Made by a program: the position numbers and the translations under genes. This document shows positions 45,201 to 57,200 of a stretch of 64,000 bases of DNA, piece by piece (position 1 is the stretch's first letter; the number at the start of each line of letters is the position of its first letter). The notes below the pieces were generated by a model. That model was given only the letters and a program-made list of their open reading frames with translations. It ran no database searches and was not told where the DNA came from. The stretch comes from Agelaius tricolor. Taxonomy: Eukaryota > Chordata > Aves > Passeriformes > Icteridae. Where the stretch lies: positions 620,001-684,000 of the forward strand of contig JALJCS010000054.1 of the NCBI GenBank assembly GCA_023055355.1, written 5' to 3'.

Positions 45201-48200
45201 AGGGTTGGCTTTGGGGGCTTCTTTTCTCTTCCCCCTCGGGGGGTTCCGCCGCGGCATCACCGGAGACTCGGCTTCCTCCAGCACCTCGTCCACCGTGACG
45301 AACTCGTCCAGGTTAAACGGGAAGAGCTCTTCCTCCTGGGAATGGAATAGTTAACTGTCATCTCCAGGAGGAACATCCACACATGTTGGATCCAAAAAAT
45401 AACCCCAAATTTAATTTGAGTGGGGAAAAAAAAAAAAGAAGTGGTCAGGGCTTAAATTGCAGCTTAAACCTGAGTTAATTTAAATGAATGACTCAGAAAT
45501 TCAACATTTCTGAGGAATTAATTTAAATTAACTCAGGTTTAATCTCGTCCACCATGATGAACTCATCCAGGTTAAACAGGAAGAGCTCTTCCTCCTGGGA
45601 ATGGAATATTTAACTGTCATCTCCAGCAGGATCCAAAAAATAACCCCAAATTGTATTTGAGAGTGAAAAAAAAAAAAAAAGTGGTCAGGGCTTAAATTGC
45701 AGCTTAAACCTGAGTTAATTTAAATTAATGACTCGGAAATTCAACATTTCTGAGGAATTAATTTAAATTAACTTAGGTTTAACCTCGTCCACCGTGACGA
45801 ACTTGTCCAGGTTAAACGGGAAGAGCTCTTCCTCCTGGGAATGGAATATTTAACTGTCATCTCCAGGAGGAACATCCACACATGTTGGATCCAAAAAATA
45901 ACCCCAAATTTAATTTGAGTGGGGAAAAAAAAAAAAGTGGTCAGGGCTTAAATTGCAGCATTGCAACTTAAACCTGAGTTAATTTAAATTAATGACTCAG
46001 AAATTCAACATTTCTGAGTCATAAATTTAAATTAACTCAGGTTTAACCTCGTCCACTGTGACAAACTCGTCCAGGTTAAATGGAAGAGCTCTTCCTCCTG
46101 GGAATGGAATATTTAACTGTCATCTCCAGGAGGAACATCCACACATGTTGGATCCAAAAAATAACCCCAAATTTAATTTGAGTGGAGAAAAAAAAAAAAA
46201 AAAAAAAGCGGTCAGGGCTTAAATTGCAGCTTAAACCTTAAACCTGAGTTAATTTAAATTAATGACTCAGAAATTCAACATTTCTGAGTCATAAATTTAA
46301 ATTAACTCAGGTTTAACCTCGTCCACCGTGACGAACTCGTCCAGGTTAAACGGGAAGAGCTCTTCCTCCTGGGAATGGAATATTTAACTGTCATCTCCAG
46401 CAGGATCCAAAAAATAACCCCAAATTGTATTTGAGAGTGAAAAAACAAATAAAAAAGCGGTCAGGGCTTAAATTGCAGCTTAAACCTGAGTTAACTTAAA
46501 TTAATGACTCAGAAATTCAACATTTCTGAATAATTAATTTAAATTAACTCAGGTTTAGTTCAGGAAGCCAAAGTCCTTTGGAAAAATCGCAGTGGATCAA
46601 TAGGGGATAAAATTCCATGGGTAAAATTCAATGGATGAAATTCGGTGGATAAAAATCAATGGATAAAATCCAGTGGGATAAAGGTCAATGGACAAAATTC
46701 AGCAGATAAAATACAACTGATAAAATTCAGTGGATAAAATTAAAGGGACAAAATTAAGTGGATAAAATCCAGCGGATAAAGTTCAAGGGACAAAATTCAA
46801 CGGATGAAATTCAGTGGATGAAATTCAGTGGAGAAAGGCCAAAGGATAAAATTGAAGGGATAAAATATAGTAGATAAAATTCAGTGGATAAAACTGAAGG
46901 GACAAAATTTAGTGGATAAAATTCAGTGGATAAAGTTCAACAGATAAAATCCAATGGATAAAATTCAGTGGATGAAATTCAATGGAAAAAAATCAATGGA
47001 TGAAATCCAGTGGAGAAAGGCCAATGGATAAAACTGAAGGGACAAAATTTAGTGGATAAAATTCAGTGGATCAAGTTCAACAGATGAAATTCCTGCCAAT
47101 TCGAAGTTCTGGCTCCAAAGGAACGGGTGCCCCACCCCAAATGATGCCTCTGATTTCTTCCATGGAGAATTCTGAATTTTTGTTACTTTTTCTGCCAAAA
47201 TATTCCATCCTACCCTCACATTTTCATGGATATTTAACACAAACTGGGAAACTGGGATTTGGGGATGGATTTACGGGATCTGATCCCAGCTGGGGTTTCC
47301 TGGTGGCCCCAGCTCCGTGAGCCTGGAAATAGGGACTGGAGAGATCCAAAGGGAATGGATCCAAAGGGAATGGATCCAAAGGGATTCCAGCACCCCAGAG
47401 CCCACGGGATCCATGGACACCAGAAGGAAAAAGGGCAGGAATTTGGTGATATCATTTTGGAAAGAGGGGAAAGATTCCTGAGAGCAGGAACATCCTGGAA
47501 TCCTGGAATGGTTTGGGTTGGAGAAGACCTTAAATCGCACCCAATCCCACCCCCTGGAACATCAGAAGTCCCCATTTCCATACACTCCATCCTTTTAATC
47601 CCACGGTTTTCCATCCTTACCTCCTTCTGTTTCCCAGTGCTGCCAGTGCCGCTTTTCCAAGCTGCAGCACCGCCCCCACCAGGAGCCTGCAAAATGGGAC
47701 AAAAAATTCCATGAAATCCCAGGAAATCCCAATCCTCACTGAGCACAGCTTTGTTAGGACCAAAGAGCTGCTCTGGGATGTCTTCATGGCTCCAGGTGTT
47801 TGCCACCAACAGGTGACACCTGGCTCAGGAGCCCCTTTTCCATCTGTGCAGGGCTTGGAAAAGCCAATTCCACCTCCCCAGAGGACACGGGCTTTATTCC
47901 CACTTGGAGCTGCTCCAAGGAATTCAGTTTGGATTCCCTTCCAAAACAACTTCCATAGGATTTTCCAACCAGTTCCGCCCTCGTGGTGCAGCTAAAAGGA
48001 ACAGGCTGCCCAGCAGCTCCTCTGGCGGCCCCAGGATTTATGGAGAAGGGATGATCCCAGAAACCCAGGGTGGGAGAAGCCCAGGGAACACCTGGGCATT
48101 CCTGCCCTCCTCACCTGATTCCCACCAGGATTTTCCTTCGTGCCAGATGTTCCGCTCTCTCCCGGCTGGCTCTGCTTTGAACTTGCCCGAGATTCCAGCT

Positions 48201-51200
48201 GGGAATCCTTTTCCTGCTGGGATGAGCTCTTCCCACCGTCCCCCTGTGCGTCCACTCCGGAATTTCCATTCCCTTTCCACTGGCTGCTCCCAGCTCCTGG
48301 CTGAGCCGTGGTTTTGGGTGGGATTTTCTTCTCCAGCCCCGCTTTGGGGGGGATTTTCTGCTCTCCAGCTCTTCCCAGGGAAGGCTCGGTGATCCTGACG
48401 GGAATTTTCTGCTTCAGGATGTCCGGGACAGACACCACTGCCTTCAAAAGCGTTTTCCCAATGCAAGATTCCTTCAGGGACGCAGCGGGATTTACCGGAG
48501 CTGCCGCGCGGTTTTCTTCAGATTTTGCAGCTCCCATCCCTTTATTTTGTGGGATTTTAACCGAACTTCCCCCGTGCATCTCACCAACAGCATTCCCAGA
48601 GTTCTCCCCACCCTTGGATGATGTTTTTCCAGGTGTTTTCTCCAGCTCTGTCCCAGCCTTGCCCCCACTCTTCCCCGGATTTTCCCCGATTTTGAGCACG
48701 GATTCCTCCGCTGTCGCCTCTCTCTCTGCTCCAGCCACATCCAGTTTTTTCCCTGGAGCATCCGGAGTTTTTGGGACAGCTTTCCTCTCCGTGGACGTTT
48801 CCTGGCTGCTTTTCCCAGCCTCGGGAACGGGAGTTTTTTCCGGAGCAGCCAGCTCCGTGCTGGGCTGGGTGACACCGGGTGACACCGCGGGAGCCTCCTC
48901 CGAGCTCGGGGACATTCCAGGGATGGCTCCTGGCGTTCCCCCAGCTGCTGGGATGGCCTTGCTGGATGATTCCAGAGGCTCCACGGCGGGAGCAGAGGGT
49001 TCCTCATCCTCCTTGTGGATTTCCAGCTCCGGCTCATCCTGAGATTTGTCCGTCCCCGCTCCGGAAAGCGGCGCCGGTTTCTCCTCCGACCTCGCTCCGG
49101 GCGATTTGCTGCCAGCAGGATCCACAGGAATTCCAGGATCCGACCCCTCCACATCCATCCCTGCAGGAGATTCCCTCACTGCTGCTCCTCCTGCCTGCGA
49201 CTCAGGGATCTCCAGTTGTCCCGCTGGAATCTCCTCCGGGACATTTGGGGTGGGAATTTGGCCTTTCCTGGCCTCTCCTGATGGATTCCCAGCTGGTTTT
49301 TGCACCGTTCCTGATCCCTCTGGAATTTTTTTCAAGCCAGAGCTAAAAGCATTTAAAAGAAACAAAAATCAAACCACGGGGAGAGAATTCCAGAAGTCTC
49401 AGAAAGCTCTGGATGGCACCGGTGGGAGTTTTCCTGGAGCATGAGGAAATGGGATTGGGAATTCTGCGGGAAAAGGCGGCACTTGAGGTGAATAATTCAC
49501 ATTTTGGAGACCTCAGGTCTCAGAAAATTTCCATCCCACAGAGGGGAAAATTGGGAATATCCCACCAAAAGGCAGCTCCTGGATAGGAGCATTAGAGGAG
49601 CTTTGCTCTGTCTGCAGTTCCCAATCCCCAGAGAGCAGGTCTGGATTTGGGATTGGATTTGGGTTTAAAATCCCTGTTTTCCATGGAGAACCCTCTGGGA
49701 TAACACAGCCCAAGGTGCCACAGGATGGAGCTTTCCAGGGAATTCCAGAGACTTCACTGAAGGAAAGAATCCCACAGCATGAGCTTGGGAAGTGCTGGAA
49801 TTAGGGATGGCTGGGCCTGGAGCACCCATTCCAGCAGAATTCCAGCAGGGAATTTCTGCTCCAAAACCTGGAAAAATCAGGATTATCCAGGAGAGCGGGA
49901 TTTGGGATCCTCCAAAGGGATTTTCCCATCAATTTAACATTTCTGGCTGTGCTCAGTTTGTTTTCTACTGGGATTCATGGAAAACTCCTGGGATTCATGG
50001 AAAACTTCCCCCTGGATTCATGGAAAACACAGCCTGGGAAAGGCAGAGTCCAGGAGCTGAGTTTAATTAATTAAAGCTTCATAGAAATAATCACTAATTA
50101 ACAATTAAAATTATAATTCTGGTCTTTTCTGCTCCCTATGAAATGAAATAATTTTGTGTAAAATGTGTGGAACAGGAAAAATGTCAATTTTCCAACTTTC
50201 CAGGAGCTGGGATTAACGAAAAAGTCACATTTTAATTTTAATTTTAATTTTAAATCCCACTAGTCTGGAATAAAGAAGTGGCTGTGAGGAAGAGATTCCC
50301 GTTAATTTGGGAATTAATGCTCCCAAAATTCAGCAGTTTCATGGAATGATAAGGAAAGAAACGAGATCTGGGAATACAGAGCTTTTCCATAACAGAATTC
50401 CTTAAATTTGAGAATGATCCTTACACAATTTGGGGGTTTTGACAACAAAACTCATCCAGAAATCCGAGTTGGAATCACAGAAAAAAGGGATCGAAGCCAT
50501 ATTTAACAAAAATTCCTAAAAATTTCTGGAAATTCAGCAGTTGGGAAAAGGCATTGCAGAGGCAGGGATAGAGGGAAGAGCTGCAGGATGGAATGAAAGC
50601 AACAGGAGGAGCCAGGACCTGAGCAGGGGAAAAAAAAACAAGGAAAAACTCCACAGAAATTGGGATTTCACGCCATTTTTCCATGATTTTTTTAATGAAT
50701 CCCAAATATTTTGTCTCATGGAGGACATGGACTGGGAAGGAGGAGCAGCAGGACACAGCTGGAGGGAGGCTCAGCGATCCCTAATCGTGGATGAACATTC
50801 CAAGAGAGAAAAGAAATGGATAAAATTCCCAAAAATCCTTGCAGGCTGTACCTTCCTTTGCTCCCGTCCTCTCTCTTCACTTCCTTTTTCCCAGTTTCTG
50901 CCTGAAAAACAAAAATCCCAATCCCTGAGGGTGAAATCCCGGCCCTGAAGAAAATATCCCAACCCTGAGGGAAAAATCACGATCCTGAGGGAAATCCTAT
51001 CCTCGAGGGAAAAATCCCAAACTCTGAGGGGAATTCCATCCTTGAAGGAAATCCCAAACTGTGAGGGGAAAATCCCAACCCTGAGGGAAAAATCCCAACC
51101 CTAAGGGAAAAATCCCAACCCTGAGGGAAAAATCCCAACCCTAAGGGAAAAAAATCCCAAACCCTGAGGGAAAAATCCCAAACCCTGAGGGAAAAATCCC

Positions 51201-54200
51201 AACCCTAAGGGAAAAAAATCCCAAACCCTGAGGGAAAAATCCCAACCTTGAGAGGAAAATCCCAACCCCTGAGGGGAAAATCCCAACCTGAGGGAAGAAC
51301 TCCAACTCTGAGAGAAAAATCCCAAACCTGATGGGGAAAATCCCAACCTGAGGGGGAAATCTCAATCCTGAGGGGAAAATCCCAACCCTGAGGGAAAAAT
51401 ATCATTTTTGAAGGGAAAAATCCCAATCTCTGAGGGAAATCCCAGACCTGAAGGAAAAATCCCAACCCTAACAGGAAAACCACAATCCTGAGGGAAAAAT
51501 CCCAACCCTGAGGAAAAAATCCCATCCTTGAAGGAAAAAATCCCAATCCCTAAGGAAAAATCACGATCCTGAGGGAAAAAATACCATCCTTGAAGGGAAA
51601 AAACCTAAACCCTGAGGGAAAAATCCCAATCCTGAGGGAAATCCCATCCTTGAAGGGAAAAATCCCAAACTCTGAGGGAAAAATCCCAACCCTGAAGGAA
51701 AAAATCCCAACCCTGAGGGAAAAAATCCCAACCCTGAGGCAGAAAATCAGGCTCTGAGGGAAAAAAATTCCAACCCTGAGAGAAAATCCTGGCCCAGAGG
51801 GAAATCCTATCCTTTAGGGGAAAAATCCCAAACCCTGAGGGAAAAAATCCCAAACCCTGAGGGAAAAATCCCAAACCCTGAGGGAAAAATCCCAACCTCT
51901 GAGGGAAAAATCCCAACCCTGAGGGAAAAAATCCCAACCCTGAGGCAGAAAATCCTGGCCCAGAGGGAAATCCCATCCTTGAGGGAGAAAATCCCAAATC
52001 CTGAGGGAAAAAGTCCCAAACCTAAGGGAAAATTCCAACCCTGAGGGAAAATCCTGACCCGGGGGGGGGGAAATCCCAACCCTGAGAGGAAATCCCAATC
52101 CTGAGAGAAAATTCCAATCCTGAGGAAAAAATGCCATCCTTGAAGGAAAAAACCCTAAACCGTAAGGAAAAATCACGATCCTGAGGGAAATCCCATCCTT
52201 GAAGGGAAAAATCCCAAACTCTGAGGGAAAAATCCCAACCCTGAGGCAAAAATCCCAACCCTGAGGGAAAATCCCAGCCCTGAGGCAGAAAATCGTGGCC
52301 CTGAGGGAAATCTCAACCTAGAGGTAAAATTCCCAACCCTGAGGGTAAAATCCCATCCTTGAGGGAAAAAATCCCAAACTCTGAGGGAAAAATCCCAACC
52401 CTGAGAGGAAATCCCAATCCTGAGGGAAAAATTCCAATCCTGAGGGAAAAAGTCCCAACCCTGAGGGAAAAAGTCCATCCTTGAAGAAAATCCCATCCTT
52501 GAGAGAAAAATCCCAACCCCTGAGGGGAAAATCCCAATTCTGAGGGAAGAACTCCAACTCTGAGAGAAAAATCCCAAACCTGATGGGGAAAATCCCAACC
52601 TGAGGGGGAAATCTCAATCCTGAGGGGAAAATCCCAACCCTGAGGGAAAAATATCATCTTTGAAGGGAAAAATCCCAATCTCTGAGGGAAATCCCAGACC
52701 TGAAAGAAAAATCCCAACCCTGACAGGAAAACCTCAATCCTGAGGGAAAAATCCCAACCCTGAGTAAAAAATCCCATCATTGAAGGAAAAAAATCCCAAT
52801 CCCTAAGGAAAAATCATGATCCTGAGGGAAAAAATACCATCCTTGAAGGGAAAAAACCCTGAATCCTGAGGGGAAAATCCCAATCCTGAGGGAAATCCCA
52901 TCCTTGAAGGGAAAAATCCCAAACTCTGAGGGAAAAATCCCAATCCTGAGGGAAAAAGTCCCAAACCTAAGGGAAAATCCCAACCCTGATGGAAAATCCT
53001 GACCCTGAGGGGAAAATTCCAATCCTCAGGGGGAAATTCCAATCCTGAGGGGAAAAAATTCTGACTGTGAGGGAAATCCCATCCTTCAGGGAAAAAATCC
53101 CAAACCCTGAGAGGAAATCCCAATCCTGAGGGGAAAATTCCAACCCTGAGGGAAAAAAATCCCAAACCCTGAGGGAAAATTCCAACCCTGAGAGGAAATC
53201 CCAATCCTGAGGGGAAAATCCCAGCCCTTAGGGGGAAAATTCCAACCCTGAGGGAAAAAGTTCCCAAACCTAAGGGAAAATTCCAACCGTGAGGGAAAAT
53301 CTTTGCCCTGAGGGGGAAAATCCCAACCCTGAAGGAAATCCCATCCTGCAGCTCTTTGCAGGAACATTCTCCCATGCCCAAAAAAAAGCCAGATGGTGGA
53401 AAATACGGAATTTTTACCTCAGGAATGTCTCCGTGGGAGGACAAGGAGCAGGTGAGTGTGTGCTCTCCTATGGAATAAGGGTACTGCTGCAGGAAGCTGT
53501 GCATGGAGCGCGCGGATTTGGGGCTGTCCAGGTGCAGGATGGCCTGAGGGAAAAAAATCCTGGTAATTCCTTAATTTATGGATAAAATGAGAATTCTTAA
53601 ACCTGCTGGAATGCCTTGGTTTTCCCCCGCCATTTTCTAAGCATAAAAATGGTTAAAAGTCACTTTAAAATGGCCCAATTTGGGTCTTAAAGGTGGAACT
53701 AACTTGGGTTTTTTGGGATTTAAAAAATACATCCTTGGATTTTTAGGATTTAAAAAAACATTTTCAATGGATTTTGGGATTTAAAGGGCATTTTCTTTGG
53801 ATTTTAAAGACTATTTCCATGGGTGTTTTCTTTTTGTTTTTGGGACTTGAAAAACATTTTCTTGGTTTTTCTGTGATTCAAAGGATATTTTCCTTGTTTT
53901 TCTTGGGATTTAAAAACATTTTCCTCAGTTTTTTTTTTTTCTTATTTAAAGACCATTTCCTTGTTATTTTGGGATCTAAAACATAAAGAATCCCACAGAA
54001 ACTGCAGCAATTCTGCCATTCCCATTCTTTCCAATTCCCAAAAACTCCCAACCCCCTCACCCCCAAGTCCCCAAAATTCCCCCAAAAATCCACCAAAAAC
54101 TCCCCAAAAATTAAAAAAAATCCCCCAGATCCACCAAAAACTCCCCCCCCAAAAAAATCCCCCCGAAATTAGAAAGTCCCCCCAAAATTAAAAAAATCCC

Positions 54201-57200
54201 CCAAAAATCACAAGAAATCCCCCCAAAAATCAACAACAACAACAAAATCCCCCAACATTTCCACAAAAATGCCCCAAAATTAAAAAATAATTCTGAAATA
54301 ATCCCCCAAAATTCCCAAATAAATCTACCAAAAATCTCCCAAAAATTTCAAAAAAATCTCCAAAAATTCCCCAAAAATCCCAAAGGAAAAGAGAAAAGGG
54401 AGGAAGGGGCAGAAAAGGAGGGGAAAAGGGAAAGAAGGAAGGGGGAAAGAAGGAAATGGGGGAAAGGGGAAAAAGGGAAGGGGAAAAGGGGGAATAAAGT
54501 GGGAAAGAGGAAACAGGGGCAAAAAGGAGAAAAATTGAAAGGATGGGGAAAGGAAGGGGGAAAAGGAAAAAAAAAATCCTCCAAAATCCCTAAAAATTTC
54601 CCTAAAATTCCCAATAAATTAAAGGAAAAACAACAAAAAATGTCCTAGAAATCTCCAAAAATTCTGGAAAATTCCCCCAAAAAAATTCCTCAAACCATTT
54701 TACCCCGTTTTTTCCCCTCCAAGCCCCATTTTTTTTACAGTCCTTGGGGCTGAACCCGGTGGTGGTTGCTGAGCACGGTGCAGTGCTCCACCTTGCCAAG
54801 CACAACCCAGCTCCAATTCCTGGAACCCCTGTGCCAAAAATCCCCCAAAATTTCCCAAAAAACCCCAAAATTTCCCCCATTTTTTCCCCTCCAAGCCCTG
54901 ATTTCCCCAGTTCCTGGGGCTGTACCCGGTGGTGGTTGCTGAGCACAGCGCAGTGCTCCACCTTGCCAAGCACAACCCAGCTCCAATTCCTGGAACCCCC
55001 GTGCCAAAAATCCCCCAAAATCTCCCCAAAAACCCCATTTTTGCCCATTTTGGGCCATGTTTTTCCCCGCCGTACCCGGCAGCGGTTGCTGAGCACGGCG
55101 CAGTGCTCCACACTGCACAACCCAGCACTGGCTCCAATTCCTGGAACCCCTCTGCCAAAAATCCCCCATATTTCCCTGAAAACCCCCATTTTTGTCCATT
55201 TTTGCTCCATGTTTTGCCCCTGTGCCGTACCCGGTGGCAGTTGCTGAGCACGGCGCAGTGCTCTCCACCTTGCACAACCCAGCACTGGCTCCAATTCCTG
55301 GAACCCCTGTGCCAAAAATCCCCCAAAATTTCCCCAAAAACCCCATTTTTGCCCATTTTTGCCGTGCCGTACCCGGTGGCGGTTGCTGAGCACAGTGCAG
55401 TGCTCCACCTTACCCAGCACAAACCAGCTCCAATTCCTGGAACCCCTGTGCCAAAAATCCCCCAAAATCTCCCCAAAACCCCTGTATTTTGCCCATGTTT
55501 TGCCCGTGTTTTGCCCGTGTTTTGCCCATGTTTTGCCCGTGTTTTGCCCGTGTTTTGCCCATTTTCCCCTGTGTTTTGCCCCCGTGCCGTACCCGGCGGC
55601 GGTTGCTGAGCACGGTGCAGTGCTCCACCTTGCCCAGCACAACCCAGCTCCAATTCCTGGAACCCCTGTGCCAAAAGTCCCCCAAAATCTCCCCAAAACC
55701 CCCGTGTTTTGCCCATGTTTTGCCCATGTTTTGCCCGTGTTTTGCCCATATTTTGCCCATATTTTGCCCGTGTTTTGCCCGTGTTTTGCCTGTGTTTTGC
55801 CCATTTTGGCCCATGTTTTGCCCATGTTTTCCCCCGTGTTTTCCCCCGTGCCGTACCCGGCGGCGGTTGCTGAGCACGGCGTAGTGCTCCACCTTGCCGA
55901 AGCGCAGCCCCGCGCACACCAGCTCCAGCTCCCGGTAGCCCTGGGCTGGGAGGTTCCCCAGGTGCACCAGGTGAGAGCGCAGAGAGGCAGCGTCCACCTG
56001 AGGGGAGAACAGCAGGGGGGTAATGGGGAAACAGGGGGAAAGGGGGGGAAAGGGGGGAAAAAGGGGAAAAAAGTGGGGGGAAAGGGGGGAGGGAAAAGGG
56101 GGAAAAAAAGGGAGAAAGGGGGATAAAAAGGGGTGAAAGGGAGGAAAAAGGGGGGAAAGGGGAAGAAAGGGGAAAAAGGGGGAAAAAGGGGGAAAAAGGG
56201 GGGAAAAGGGGGAAAAAGGGGGAAAAAGGGGGAAAAAGGGGGAAAAAGGGGGGAAAAGGGGGGGAAAAGGGGGGAAAAGGGGGGAAAAGGGGGGAAAAGG
56301 GGGGAAAAGGGGGGAAAAGGGGGGAAAAGGGGGGAAAAGGGGGGAAAAAGGGGGAAAAGGAAGGAGAAAAGGGGAGAAAAGGGGAGAAAAGGGGAGAAAA
56401 GGGGAGAAAAGGGGAAAGGGGGGAAAAAAGGGAGGAATAAGTGGAGGGAAAAGGGGGAAAAAGGGGGAAAAGGGGAGAAAAGGGGGAAAAAGGAGGGGGG
56501 AAGGGGGAAAAGGGGAAGAAAAGGGGAAAAAGTGGGGGGAAAAGCGGAAAAAAGGGGTAAAAGGAAAAAAGGGAGAAAGGGGGGAAAGGGGGGAATAAGT
56601 GGGGGGAAAAGGGGGGGAAGGGGGAGAAAAGGGGAAAAGGAGGGGAAAGGAGGGAAAGGGGGGAGGGAAAAGGGGGAAAAAGGGGAAAAAAGGGGATAAA
56701 AAGGGGTGAAAGGGAGGAAAAAGGGGGGAAAAGGGGAAGAAAGGGGAAGAAAGGGGAAGAAAGGGGAAGAAAGGGGAAGAAAGGGGGAAAAAGGGGGAAA
56801 AAGGGGGAAAAAGGGGGAAAAAGGGGGAAAAAGGGGGAAAAGGGGGAGAAAAAGGGGGGAAAGGGGGAAAAAGGGGGAAAAAGGGGGAAAAAGGGGGAAA
56901 AAGGGGGAAAAAAGGGGAAAAAAGGGGAAAAGGGGGAAAAAGGGGGGAAAGAGGGGGAAAAGTGGGGGGAAAAAGGGGAGGAGAAGGGGAAAGCGGGGAA
57001 AAAATGAGGGAAAAGGAAGGAGAAAAAAGGGGAGAAAAGGGGAAAAAGGGGAGGAAGGGGATAAAAAGGAGGAAAAAGGGGGAAAAATGGGGGAAAGGGG
57101 GGGGAAGGGAGAAAAGGAGAAAAGGGGGAAATGGAACAAAGAGGGGAAAAAGGGAAAAAAGTGAAAAGGGGGGAAAAAGGGAAAAAAGAGAAGAAAAGGC

